DNA of 64,000 bases from Zhengitettix transpicula (taxonomy: Eukaryota; Arthropoda; Insecta; Orthoptera; Tetrigidae). Below are positions 36,040 to 47,821 of this stretch, piece by piece. Location: positions 239,288,101-239,352,100 of the forward strand of contig CM073590.1 of NCBI GenBank assembly GCA_037074705.1, written 5' to 3'. Both the position numbers and the translations under genes were made by a program. The notes under the pieces were generated by a model. It did no database searches. It worked only from the letters and a program-made list of their open reading frames with translations, and was not told the DNA's origin. Numbering within the stretch: position 1 is the first letter of the stretch; each line of letters opens with the position of its first letter.

Positions 36040-36356
36040 GTGTTTTTATTTACTTGTGGCTGTTACTCGGATGATCTCGTAAGTCGTCCGAGTTCGGTAA
36101 CAGGAAGAGGAAGAGCTGGGGCGGGTGGAGGGTGGGAGGTACTCCAGATAAACCTATCTGCTTCGTCTGGGAGAGGAGACACGCAGAGAGAGAGAGGAAG
36201 GATCTGTCTGTCTTGTGTCCAATTTCTCACGTCACCACACAACAGGGCCGAAGCTTCAATATTGACGTGTTGCGACGACACTGGAATTATTCTTCAAAAC
36301 TGAACACAAACAAAATATTGGTTGGTGGGGGGGGGGGGGGTGGAGGGGGGGGCGGA
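36040..36356. other. GC-rich stretch of unknown nature and G tract
   Basis: 36040-36300 is clearly GC-richer than its surroundings and unique in the window; 36325-36356 is a G-rich run. Several overlapping short frames on both strands, none recognised. Confidence 0.35.
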
Positions 36357-36499
36357 GAGATAATTCTATGCATCGTTCAGTGCCTCATTTTAAAATAATT
36401 ATAAAATTCTCCTACGAAACGGATGTAAGCTTCGCCATTAAGAAATTATTTCTCTGGTTCGTTTCAGTAGAATTCATCTCATTGAACATTTTTATCAAA

Positions 36500-36826
36500 T
36501 TTAGTATCAATATTCATGTCCGTGTGTTCTTAAAGAAACGAATGATTCAAATAATAAATGAGAAAAAAATTGCCATTATTATAATATACAGTTCAACGAA
36601 GAGGCATAAAAATTGGTCTTAAACATTTTCCGCTATGATGAAGACGGAGAAGTTATTAAAGAACTATATTATATTATTTCAATCATATAAATAAAAACGT
36701 ATGTATGTATGTATGTATGTATGTACGATCCGCATAGAAATTAAAACACGTGTAATAATCTCAACCAAAGTTTGCACGCGGATTACTTACGATCCAGGAG
36801 CAAACGCTTTGGGGAAATGCCTAATA
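36500..36826 (+). repeat. Host repeat, uninterrupted copy 2 (empty site)
   Basis: Collinear with 34640-34819 joined to 35705-35845. The Helitron insertion point in copy 1 corresponds to A36676|T36677 here. Confidence 0.85.
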
Positions 36827-37049
36827 AAAATTGCTTTTTTTTCTGCGGTTACAGTACTTACACTGCTGAGATGTTGAAAACATAAAATATTAACAGTCAT
36901 AGAAACAAACGGAATGATGGATGGCTTTTTTTTGCATGAAATTGAATTCCCCGGCTCGCAAGCTTAACAACCAGTGGGAAAGTATTTACCAAGTGACTTG
37001 GAAGATTGCCTTCAGATTTAAGGTAAAATTGTTACACGTGTCAGAGGTG

Positions 37050-37460
37050 CCAGTGTGTGTGTGTGTGGTGAAGGAGATAAAGCTGGGCCTTCAAACATTC
37101 ATTTAAGGACGCGCCATCTTCCTGGTCTCTCTCACGGGCTGAGGGAGCCAAAATGTTCCGCGGTTCGTTTAATCCTCGAAATCAGAGAGAAGCTGCAAGC
37201 AGCTAAACTCGCCGCACCTCCTTCTCCACCAGGAGCAGGCGATATTCATTCCTGAGGGAGATAAACCGCACGACGCACTGAAAGACGAATCTCTCTGAGC
37301 TCTCGGTGGAGAATTCGCAAGTTCGGGCCTCGGCTGAAGGGTTTTGGCCCCCTTCCACCACCAGCCCGAGGTAATTAGATGCATCGTACAACAGCGGGAA
37401 ATCGAATTGGAAAACTTTCCTTGTGGCTCAGAGCTGACTAAAATTAAAGGCATAAAATCC
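37050..37460. other. GC-rich stretch of unknown nature
   Basis: Begins with a short (GT)n. 37080-37430 is GC-rich, unique in the window, with open frames on both strands that I cannot assign. Could be an exon, a regulatory island or an unknown repeat. Confidence 0.3.
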
Positions 37461-37610
37461 AGGAAATTTATATTAATAAAGTAGTACCTACTAAATTCCT
37501 AGCTCTTTCAGTAGATAATAAACTTAACTGGAAAAAATATTTTTAATATATTACAATAAATCAGTTAATTACTTTCTACAGACACTCTATTTTAATTATA
37601 GCGTAACGAC

Positions 37611-37639
37611 GTTTCGATACATGTTTCTATCTTCTTCAG
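37611..37639 (-). ncRNA. Hammerhead-like core, PLE type (candidate)
   Basis: On the minus strand CTGAAGA, then GATA...TATC, then GAAACATG-free end CGAAACGTCGTTACG. Lies just outside the LINE 3' end at 37660. Confidence 0.3.
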
Positions 37640-37659
37640 GTATGATCCAAAAAAATTTA

Positions 37660-38110
37660 TCTATCTATTTTTGGCTCTACAACCCTCGGTGGGCCTTGGC
37701 GTCCTCCTCAATCAGTCTCCTAAATCGTCGGTCCTGAGCTCTTTTCGTCCATCCTCTTATTCCCATCGTTCTCAACGACATCGTTCATCCATCTATTCCT
37801 TGGCCTTCCCTTTCCTCTTGAATGGTGGATACTTTCTTTTTGGCATTCCTTCTGTTGCCATTCTCTCTAAATGGCCCATCCAATTTAATCCTCCGCGCCA
37901 TCACGAATCTAACCACATCTTTACCTTCCATCAATTCATCCAGCTCCACATTACATCTTGCTCTCCAGCCTTCATCTGTCATTACAGGTCCAAATATCTT
38001 CCTTAAGATTCGTCTTTCAAATTCTCTTGAGTATTTTCACATCAGTATTTTTAAGCGTCCATGTCTCTGCTCCATAAATCACCACCGGGTCCCACCAGTG
38101 TATTATATAT
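37660..38110 (-). pseudogene. LINE C-terminal fragment (non-LTR retrotransposon)
   Basis: On the minus strand, with a frameshift near 38033, it encodes YGAETWTLKNTDVKILKR, then a segment ending RKIFGP, a ...VRFVMARRIK block and, in another frame, AQDRRFRRLIEE before a stop. This order (AETW, RRILRKIFG, RRIKW, RAQDR...) is the extreme C-terminus of a common arthropod LINE lineage (RTE-like; clade not certain). Further frameshifts show it is dead. It ends in a short (TAGA)n tail at 37655-37670. Confidence 0.8.
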
Positions 38111-38239
38111 TTTTATTTTTGTTTTACGACTGAAAACAATGAAATGGTTAACAAATTCATAAAGTTTTGTAAACGGGTCCGAGGCCCACTTAACACCAGC
38201 GAGGTTTAAATAATGAGAAAAATAGCCCAAATACACGCA

Positions 38240-38690
38240 AAATAATTTGATAATATAAATACCACAAAACCTTTTCTGGGATCCTCGTCCCTTTCTTCAG
38301 GTGCTAAGAAGAGCCTAGAGCGACACAACCGCACTTGTCACTTGACAAAACAAATTGCGTTTGACTGAAAATAATTAATATGAAAGACAGCGAATTCAGA
38401 CAAAAAGGTTATATGAAACTCAATAATTGCTATGATCCCTTATTATTGCGCTTGACCTTATGTTTTCCTCATTGTCGTTGCCCCCTTATTGTTACAGTAC
38501 CTCTCCGGCTCTCCCATTGTCGTTGCGTTTTCGTCGCTTTTGAGTTTTGTCAACTGACGAGTGCAGTTGTGTCGGTCTAGGCTCTCCTTAGCACCTGAAG
38601 AAAGGACAAGGATCCCCAGAAACGTTGTGTGGTATTTACATCATAACTTATTTTGTCTGTATTTGGCTATGATTATTTTTATTAATTTCG
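38240..38690. mobile_element. Inverted pair of Penelope-like ends, subfamily B
   Basis: Left arm (minus) has CTTTCTTCAGGTGCTAAGAA; right arm (plus) includes CCCTTATTATTGCGC and TCTCCCATTGTCGTTGCG, then CTGAAGA (38595-38601) and GAAAC (38619-38623). Same 3' sequence as downstream of the GIY-YIG fragment at 2010. Confidence 0.75.
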
Positions 38691-38844
38691 TATAAGGCGT
38701 AAATTCTTCATTTCACCAACGAGGTTTGCTAAAATCTCTCTACAGACTTAAAATATTTTTTTATTGTATTACAAATATAATAAGTGTACAATGGCCACAA
38801 TTCAGAATTTATTAAAAATTATAATTGAGATTTACTACAAAACA

Positions 38845-38874
38845 TTTTCAGTCCATGTTCAGGGACCTCTTCAG
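38845..38874 (-). ncRNA. Hammerhead-like core with direct stem II (candidate)
   Basis: CTGAAGA-GGTCC-CTGAACAT-GGACT-GAAAA on the minus strand. The stem starts directly after CTGANGA and closes directly before GAAA, the arrangement of a hammerhead core; the first pair would be G-U. A diverged relative is at 30280-30312. Stems I and III were not established. Confidence 0.35.
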
Positions 38875-39049
38875 TTCTACCTAAAAATTAATAAATAAAT
38901 ATAATAAAAAATACAACAATTTGGTTGTCTCCCAGATAAGTAAATAAATTTACTATAACATGGTTAATTAACAAAATATTATGTGAATCTATATAAAAAA
39001 AATTAATAGTAAAAATGTTAACTTCTTCCATCAACTTCTACAGCCGAAA

Positions 39050-39800
39050 TGAGAGAAAACACAACACAAACAGTGTTGTAAATTATTGCTCCAACAAGAA
39101 GAATTTATTTATTTTTACATTTTAGCTATCGCTTTTTTTTATCTCTAACAATAATTTTTTAAAAAAATGCATTTTAAGTATTTGTATTCTTTACATCTAC
39201 AGGTAACTCATTATACATTATTAATCCTCTGTCAAACCTTGAATTTCTTGTACTTCTTAGATTCAGATAATCAATATATATTCACCACCCACCCCCAACT
39301 TGTGTTATGATTATGGACCTCTAATTTCCTTTTAATAAAAATATTTAAATACTCTGGTAACTGCCCATATTCTATAAATAAAAATTAACTCATCATACAA
39401 ATTTTTTGGTCCCTAACATTTAAAAATTCTAATATATTTAACATATCCTGAATTTTACAATATTTATTTTGGTTCAAGGTAGTTCTTCATCCTCAATTAA
39501 TGATTACTACTAATTTATTTATAATATTACTCCTTATACTGAACAATAATGAATTACAATAATGTATATGAGGAACTACTATTGACATAAATATTGGATT
39601 TTTTTATCTTTAAGGAGCAAAATATTTCTTAACCTACAGACTACTCCTATTTTTTTTCTCCAATTTCTTTTCAATATTCTCTGCATGTCTATTAAATTTT
39701 AGCTGACTGTCTACATAATAACTCCTAGATACTTAAAATTATTTGCACACTCTATCACATCATTTCCTACAACTATATCACAAATGTATAACAATTCTAT
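39050..39800 (-). pseudogene. LINE reverse-transcriptase C-terminal remnant
   Basis: On the minus strand: CANNFKYLGVIM (the FKYLG motif near the end of non-LTR reverse transcriptases) around 39710-39770, then EYGQLPEYL and LEVHNHNT around 39300-39440, then RNSRFDRGLIMYNELPVD around 39190-39250. These are in the family order (FKYLG, VH-NT, SRF-YN-LP), as in Jockey/CR1-like LINEs. Stops and frameshifts throughout. Confidence 0.75.
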
Positions 39801-40289
39801 AACTTATCTGGATTTATATTTTCTATCTCTATCTATAATAATATGGAAGCTGTTCCAATTGATAGTGATTACTTTAATAAATATGCTTAGAAATTATTAA
39901 TTAATCTTTTAACAGTTGTATTTATCTGAAGTCCTTAAATAAATGAAACCATCAACACTGTTTAGTTGTAAATTTATTATTAGTTTAAATTTTTAAACAT
40001 TATAATAGAACAAAAATTCTCAAAGTTTCATCCCCTAATTTATTAGGACAACTTCTGATGTTTTAAAGTCAATTAAATGATCTAATTTCAAAATCCGTGT
40101 TTCTAAAAATTCCAACAAAGCAAGATTATACAAACATGATAATTTATAGTAATTTTTAAATACTGATAAAGCTGCCCTTCGCAAAACTTTACACTTGCTC
40201 GATCAGCGGTCAGGAGTGAGGAAGGGGACTGTTTGCCCGCTCAGGGCACGGCCGCTCAAAACACGGCGCCAAACGTAACGCGGGATGTA
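39801..40289. repeat. Interspersed repeat M, second locus
   Basis: 39801-40100 matches 30040-30340; 40201-40271 is the reversed GC-rich module (CGGTCAGGAGTGAGGAAGG, CGCTCAGGGCACGG). Confidence 0.65.
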
Positions 40290-41472
40290 CAAAACAAGTT
40301 TTCCTGTACCCTAAAGTAACAGATGTGAAATCGTTGAAAATATCAATCTGTTATCGTGTGTTACTATACATTTACGACTCTTATCAAAAATACTTGTGTG
40401 TGTGTGTGTGAATAAAAGGTAAATAGTAAATTATAACTAAAATAACTGACTATGAACAAGTTCTTGTCTCGAATCGATTTCTTTGCTTTCTCGTTTATAT
40501 ATTAAATATTTTTCCCTTTGGTATTTAATTGGTTTTTATTTTATGTTTTTTTTCTGTTATTATTCTTTGTGTGTGTGTGTTTGTTATTTTTGTTTTTCGT
40601 TGTTGTATTGTGTATTGTACCTTTGTTTATCCTATTTCCTGAGAAGAGGACTAACGAGATCGATAAATTAATCAAATAACATTAGATTAATTGAGAAAAT
40701 TATCGAGTGGCTTATTTTCCGCCATTCAATTCCCGTCGAAAGGTCTGAAACTGCGACAGAATCCTCTACCTGAGTACAGGTTTTGCAATCATCTTTCCTT
40801 GGGGGGAAATCCTCACTCTCGTCTTCAAAACCATTTATCCCAGACAGCGTTCGCCACTGTGGATGAATTGGATCCAGAGTTAATGTAACGACGCGCCTGG
40901 CTTACCTTCACTTCTTCGTTTCCTCTGTCCTTATTTTTAAGGTCTTTCCCCTCCGCCTACAGCTCGTCCTCGTGGAGAAAGCCAGACTGATAACAGGCTG
41001 GGGCAGTGAAGAGGTTATAACCCCTCGACACTAAAGCCGACACACAAAGTTCGCCCTTGCTTTATGAGCCATTGTGTAGAATGGCACTAGTTACGGAATA
41101 CGGCGGGGACGAGATTTGTTCCATCGTCGCTCCACAGTTCACGGTCTCCGACTGTAATCTCACTCTCCTCGATCAATCTCTGACGTATTATCAGAGGTGA
41201 CGTCATCGACGTAGCTCAAAACTGCCTCCAAGGAAATGAGTTACAAGATATCTCATATCTGTTGTAACAAGGAGGAGACCTTTTCATATTACTTGGACCC
41301 GATCGCTCTGAATCACGACGTCTCCCGGTACCAACCTGACGCCAGAGTTAACAGTAACAGTGAATTTTAATAACAAAGTAGCTTTTAATAGCCTTTAAAT
41401 AGAACTATCACAATTGTAATTTATTATTTACAGCATTTTAATTTTCTTACTGGCCGTAATACTTATATATAT
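40290..41472. other. Unassigned sequence, GC-richer at 40700-41350
   Basis: Short (GT)n at 40395-40410 and 40569-40580. 40700-41350 is GC-richer and unique in the window; a 65-codon frame there is not recognised. Confidence 0.35.
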
Positions 41473-43235
41473 ATAGTAATTAAAAGGAAATAATTACTTA
41501 ATAAACAGAAATTTGGACTCGCATTGTTAGCGGCATAAAACACAGGTTGTGCACGAGAATGTGGCAAGTATAACATCCCAAACTGCCATCATGTAACACT
41601 CCACCACTGTGAACATGTAACATTCCAGCAGTTGGAAATGGGAAGTCCAGATAGATCGTTCACCAACCGAGCTATACTTCAGTTAGCTCACCTGGCTACC
41701 GATCTAGAGGATAAAGGAAGAATTAAGAACAGGAAATAGGAAAGTCGGTAACGTGAGGGTTCGGGTTCAACTAATTGAACCTAGGCGTAGTGGTTGGTGT
41801 TTCGCTGCACTTCAGTCAAATAAGAAGAATAAAGAGATTTAATAGTTAGAAATAAAATAAAGTAAGACAAACTGGCGGATAGCACCAGGAGCCACCGACC
41901 CGTCTCGAGGTTGGATCACGACTGTCGTTCCCAAGAAGCTCTGAACAATTCGAAGACTCCTTTCCCCCTCCCTGATGATTTTAAGTCTCCAATGAGAACT
42001 CTTACAGGGTGGAATATTTCTGCTGCCGAGTGCATGTCTGCATAAGGCACTTAAAATGCTGACTTCATTAGACGAAGCGTTTTCACAGCTGCCTAGGCGG
42101 AAGGGGTGAAGATTTATGTTGTTGTTGCGTATCGTTACGCACTATATCTAAAGTGATGTCTTTAACTGCATCAGCGTTCTTGCAGCTGCGCCCTCTTAGG
42201 TCCGCTATGCTGAAGAGGCGTTATGATAAGAGGGCACGTATAGACTATTATATTACACAAGAATGCAATGCTTGTGGGTATTGTAGAGGTTGGTTGGCTA
42301 GACGCGCAGAGCAGAGTTTGTGGGGAGCCGAGCTCCAGCAAAGTCGTCTTGGAAATTTAGCAGTGGTCAGACGAAATGTGTCTGGATACATGTAACACAA
42401 CAGCTAGAACAGTTAAAACATTTTTCAAGTTGTAGTTTGTGAGATAACTACGTAACATTCAACGATAAATATGTAGAGCTCAGAGTCTAAATTGTTACAT
42501 TTTCGATGTAGAACATTGTTCTTCGATTTTGGGAGCCCAGGCAACTCCATCCAGCAGTTAATAAACTTCGTAACGAGCGTATTTCCTAACCAAACAGTGA
42601 ACCATTTTGCAAAACTGAAAGTGTTTATTAGAATCAGTGTTAAAAATGGCCTATCTATAAAATGTGTGTGTGTGTGTGTGTGTATGAACGAGACAATTTC
42701 CTCGAGTACCAGAGACAGTAAGTTAAAATTTCACAGTATTACTATTTGTAAACTCATAAGTAAAGATATTATCGTCAGATTTCGAATTTCGTTTAGAATT
42801 TAACGTTTATAATTTATGTTTTAGCATTTTAATACATCTATTGAAGAATTTAGTCCATAATAGCTTCATAAAATTTAATTGTTAAGTAGTTCTTAATTTA
42901 AAGGCCCAGTAAACGACCCTGAGATATAGTAATTTTATTGTAAAAGATTAATTAGTTATGTAAATTGAAAGTTAATTTCTTAATAACTGTTGTAAATTCA
43001 TTGTTTGTGAGCTAATAAATAAATTTGTCTGTTTTCAAATATTTGTTATTATTAAAACATCCAATCATCTTAATATTGTGGTTCCTACAAATTGGCGTCT
43101 TCAACGAGTGGCTTTCTTTATCAATTCTAATTGTTTAATTGTCATTTTGCATTTTTAATGGACGCCTAATGATTACTACAAATTGTTGCTCTAACGTGGT
43201 GCTTATTTTCCTTTGATTTTATGTAATTACTATAA
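41473..43235 (-). mobile_element. Long family I relative
   Basis: Bounded by (TA)n-TAGTAATT at left and TAATTACTATAATATAT at right. Contains GGCGTCTTCAACGAGTGGC and AAATTGTTGCTCTAACGTGG subterminal blocks, GACCCTGAGATATAG, and ATCGTCAGATTTCG. About 1.76 kb, longer than other copies; 41880-42400 is unique, so it may have acquired or retained internal sequence. (GT)n at 42663-42682. Confidence 0.55.
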
Positions 43236-43240
43236 TATAT

Positions 43241-44330
43241 TGTAGTACCAATTAAACAGACTATTAATTGTTTTAATAATTTAATTGTTGGTGGAACGGG
43301 TGCTTAAAGACAATAATCGCAGCGGGTTTTTTCTTTGTTAACAATGGGAGACTGGAGACCGCGCGCCTAGAGGAACACAGTCAGCGGCAAGACACGAAAG
43401 GGAAAAGTCTACGTCGAGAACTGGGACATAGCGGTTCGGTCCACATAGAGAAATAGAAACAGTAAAAGTCTGCGGATCCAAAATTATGAATAGGGCTATC
43501 CAGGAAGTCCAACGGCGAGATATAATAGTTTACATAAAACGCAAGTAAACAGTTTTGACGGAGAGACTCATAAAATCGCAGTTTGGAAGCAGAAGTTTTG
43601 CTTCACAAACTGTACTAACTTTCGCATAGAGAGACTTTGAGGAGATCTACGTCCGGCAACTGGCTGAGGGTGAGACGATCCAGGTTCCAGTATAGCAGAG
43701 ATCCAGAGCAACTACCGTGGGTTCAAATCTAATGAGTAGAATCAGTGTATAATGGCCTGTTTAGTGGGTGTTAACTTCAAGGAAGAAGAATCCAAACTGG
43801 TACCAGTAGCACTGTCGTGAGTACAAACAATTATTAATGACTGTAAACGATAATTAAAGGGTATAGTCAGATTTCGTTCGCGTTTGTCTTTTCATTCGTT
43901 TTCTTTTACTTTTGTATTTAATATTGTATTCCGTTAATTCAATGAGTTTGGATTGTTAATGTTGTAGTTCATTGTACTTGTTCTTCCTATCAAACCCAGT
44001 GGTGACCCTGAGATAATGAGAAATTCAACGAAATTGATTGCAAAATTACAAAGCTATATTTTCATAGAACGCCACAAATTAAGAAAATAAAATTTGAAAT
44101 ATTTGTTTGTTTAATTGACGGAATTTGACGTGCAAAGCAGGGATTATATGGTGTAATTATCAACAATAAATTTTTAAATACATAATAATTTTTTAATTAT
44201 TCCGATTAATTAAGACCACCTTATTTAAGCATTACTTAAATGGCTTCAACGTGTGGCTAACTATTATTCTAATTTTAATTAATCTTTGGTTTAAGAATTT
44301 ATTTTAATTAAAGATTATTTAATTATTACA
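43241..44330 (-). mobile_element. Family I element, complete
   Basis: 1,090 bp from TGTAGTACC to TTAATTATTACA, then (TA)n. Contains AACTGGTACCAGTAGC, GTATAGTCAGATTTCGTTC, AACCCAGTGGTGACCCTGAG and TGGCTTCAACGTGTGGC. Directly abuts the previous relative. Confidence 0.75.
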
Positions 44331-44349
44331 ATATATATATATATATAGG

Positions 44350-45777
44350 AAGCTTTTGTGAGTTGTACACTCGACCACGAAGGTTTCTTTTGGCTTTTCG
44401 AAGCGTTAAGAAAATCCCAAGGAGTAAACGCGGGTGTAACTTAAAAACATGCGAAATCGGCCGTCGTTAGCGTCGAATAATTAATTTTTGGGGCTTGATG
44501 AGATGAATAGTTTCTCTCCAGAAGTTTTTAATGTATAATTTCAACCGCCTTACAGCACGAGAAGTCAGCACCTCTAAGTATGGGGCTGGAGAGTGTTCCA
44601 TAAAAATAACGAGTAACAACCGAGATTGGTGCCAAATTAAAGTCAATGAGTTACTATGTCAATTCAGCGTGTATTTCAGCCCCCCGAGGTGTGCGGTTGG
44701 GGGAGGAAGTGGGTAAAAGTAATGAGTAAAGAACTGAGACTGGTGTTGAATCAGGGGTTATGGCAGTCTCTGAGTTAAATGCTGGTTTTTACCCTACCGG
44801 TTTAAGTCGGTAGTTCAGCCCCTACCAGTGGGGGTGGAAAGGGGTGAAACAAATGTATGCGTACTCAACCGAGATTGGTGTCGAATATAGGGTTACGGAA
44901 GTCACCCAGTTCAATTCTGACGTTTACCATAGCGGTAATGAAGTAGGTGGAAGGGGGCGAAACCTATTTCTATGTACAATATTAAACGCGTAGAGCAATT
45001 TATGCCAAATTTTATATATATGTTATTTACGATCCAGGAACAAAATACAACGGTATTAAGACACCTCTAGGTAGGGGTGGAGGCGCTGGCATTTAAAAAT
45101 ATTCCTAAATGGCGATTGTTAGCGTCGAATAAAACGTTTTCAGGGGTCGCTGAATTTGATAGTTTTTTTATGGAATTTTTAAGTGCCTAATTTCAACTCC
45201 AAAAGACACGGGAGGGGGAAGCAGCCTTACCACCGTACGGGAGGTGGTGGAAGGGGTTTAAATAAATACTATTGTAAATAAAAACGAGATTGGTGTCGAT
45301 TCCGGGGTTATAGGAGTCGCTGACATTAATTCTCGCATTAACCATGGTTGTTAATGACATTTTATGTTCCTCCACGCGGAGGTGAACGCTGTTGACAAAA
45401 CGTTACCAGGAGTAGTTTTGACACTCTTAACTTACAGGTTTTTTTTAATTTTAAAGAGTACCAGCTATATTTTGGTCTCTATTTAGTTAAAGGATGTAGT
45501 TCTTTACTCCTATAAGGTACCGGGAGTATTTTTAGACTCTATTGAGTTTGCGATTATTTTATTTTCTGTAGTAGGAGAATTCCCGACTTGTTAAAGTACC
45601 ATCAGTCATCATCCTGGTCTATTTGAAGGTAGCTGCCGAGGTGTTAGGTCGGGTAGGGTAACGTAAATGTTCCAAACACTGACGATATTATTCTGGTTAA
45701 ATCGAATGTTTACCAAGAGGTTAGTGTCGAATCAATTCCTGCTTTGAGCTAATTTAAATAAATACCCGGGCAACTAG
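44350..45777 (+). mobile_element. Helitron-like element L with repeated internal modules
   Basis: 3' end AATACCCGGGCAACTAG (45761-45777) followed by T: a CCCGGG palindrome 3 bases before CTAG. Internally at least four diverged modules with GAGATTGGTGTCGAAT, GGGTTA-GG-GTC and TTTACC segments (about 44620, 44730, 44870, 45290). No Rep/helicase frame. 5' boundary uncertain. Confidence 0.6.
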
Positions 45778-45904
45778 TGTAATAAAATTTGATAGGATAT
45801 TCCATTGCCCGTCAGAATAGTAAGGAAGAATGACAAGATAAACGGTAATGACACAGCAGAGAGAAAGTCAACAATAACACGTGGAGATAGAAATAATGTC
45901 ATGT

Positions 45905-46180
45905 CTGTACTAATTAGATAAATAAATAGCCAATTAGCAGCTGAAAATAAGTGCTAAATTAAATACCACACAACGTTTCTGCAATCTTTGTTGCTGTCGT
46001 CAGGTGATTCAAGTGAAGGAAGAGCCACAAGAAAGACACGCGGCACAGGGGAACTCAAAAGCCAACTTTTTTTTGCTTTTTACTTCCTCATAACAAGCAA
46101 CAAGGATTGGAGAAACGTTGTCCGGTATTTAATTTAGCATTTATTTTCGTCTCCTAATTGGCTATTTATTTATCTAAAAC
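45905..46180. mobile_element. Inverted pair of Penelope-like pseudo-LTRs, subfamily C
   Basis: Outer ends GATAAATAAATAGCCAATTA / TAATTGGCTATTTATTTATC, arms ~95 bp. Left arm on minus keeps CTGACGA (46003-45997) ... GAAAC (45979-45975) with a GCAA/TTGC stem between; right arm has lost CTGANGA. Confidence 0.75.
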
Positions 46181-46229
46181 GTAGAAAGATACAAAAGAGA
46201 AGAATAAAGGATTCATGTGTTTTTTTTTT

Positions 46230-47285
46230 CGGAATGTATGAGACAAAGAATAAAGAACCAAGATGAGCAATGAGTGAAAAAAAAAGAGATTACACCAACA
46301 GCACAGATTCTCTTTATACCTTCAGAGAAAGTAGAACATTAAGGACTAAAGGGTACGAGGGACTCGTAACACTCCACGTGGTCGTAGACTTACTGCATTC
46401 TTAAGAGGAGCTTCTAGAGATTCCGCTGAAGACGATGGCAGAGTTAGCCATCGAAACGTCGCTGTTCGCGGTAATTACTCGGATGGAAACTCGACAAGCG
46501 CGGAAAATCTGTATATCTCTAGACAGACGATTTATTATTTTTTCTCTGTTTGTTTCGTGCTAATCAGTCTGGTTTATTCTTCTCGTTTCGTTGTTTCGCT
46601 TTTCAAGTGTTTTTTTTTCTATAGTGTCATTAAACATTTATCTTCTGAACTTTGGATTTTCCTTTAATTATTTTGTCTATGAGCAGTTCTACTCGCTTTA
46701 AGAAATCGGTTCCTACATACATTCGTTTCTTTTACTTTTGAAAAACGTACATCAAATTAAACAATTAAATAATGAAGCTGTATTTGAAACTACATGAAGA
46801 TGATGTCAGTGAAACCTTTTTACTACCTCATCGAGTTTGTCCGGTTGGAAAACCCGAGAAGTCTACCTGAACATGGAAAAACCTTCAGACCTTTAATTAC
46901 CTCAATTTTTATTCTGCCAGACAATGTAAATCTTATCCTAAATTTTACTTTTATGCTTATGAAGCATATAATTCAAAAATATATATATTTCTACATAAAA
47001 AAAACCGTAAAGGATATTTTCTTTTTTTTAAAAATCAAAAACTGAAATTTTCTAAGTCTATAATTGATATTTTTAAAACCGAAAAATAAGGATAGTTTTA
47101 ATTTAAAATCTGTTTGTTTCGTGCTAATCAGTCTGGTTTATTCTTCCTGTTTCTCTGTTCCGCTTTTCAAGCTTTTTTTTCTCTTTTGTGTCATAACAGC
47201 TTTACCTATGGAATTTTGGATTTTCCTTTAATTTTTTGTCTATTTTTCTTTTCTTACTCAGACCCTAAAAGATTGCAGATAGAAG
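46230..47285 (+). repeat. ~1.07 kb interspersed repeat H, copy 2
   Basis: Collinear with 33135-34205. The PLE-type core is better preserved: CTGAAGA (46426-46432), GATGGC-AGAGTTA-GCCATC stem, GAAAC (46453-46457), GTCG. The short frame at 46794 is also open in copy 1, but most differences between the two change amino acids, so it is not under coding constraint. Confidence 0.7.
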
Positions 47286-47821
47286 ATTTCCTTCGTTTTG
47301 CAGAAACTTTAACAAAGCAAAATTTCCTTACGTTCGTTTTCTGAATTTTATTTCTGAATATACACTAAACCAGTGTTGCCAAAGTTGCATTATTCCTCCC
47401 CCCCCCCCCACGCCGGAAATAATATTTTTAAATAGAACATAATAATAATAATATTAAATAGTTTTCCCAAGTATTTCGGCTACATGGCAGATTGCTTTCA
47501 AGTGGGGAAAGGGTTTTCATTACATCGCCAGAAGTTTCACGAGCACGTTAACAGCTGCTAATTTAAACTCCTTTAGCGCGTTCTCGCTCGAAGAAGCAAA
47601 GGGTCTAGACAACTTCTCCTTAACACGGGAGGCCCCACTCGTTGTTACGTAACCAGCGTCAGTGACGTCACACGCGCAAAGGGAGGTGGGGGGGAATGTC
47701 TGCTTCCACGTACATTTTCAGGCTGCGGAAGGTTTGAAGTGTAACTCGTAGAAACAGCTCAAATTCCTTGGCTGATAGGATTTGTCCAATTTAAATAAAT
47801 AAAAATTGAGATTTCCGATCT
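47286..47821. other. Spacer with C tract
   Basis: C run at 47397-47409; 47560-47720 is GC-richer and contains TGACGTCA. Nothing recognised. Confidence 0.45.

Noticed and set aside
41690..41790. Possible tRNA (TAGCTCACCTGG then GGTTCAACT)
   Set aside because: A-box-like and B-box-like strings are too far apart and no cloverleaf with an acceptor stem can be drawn.
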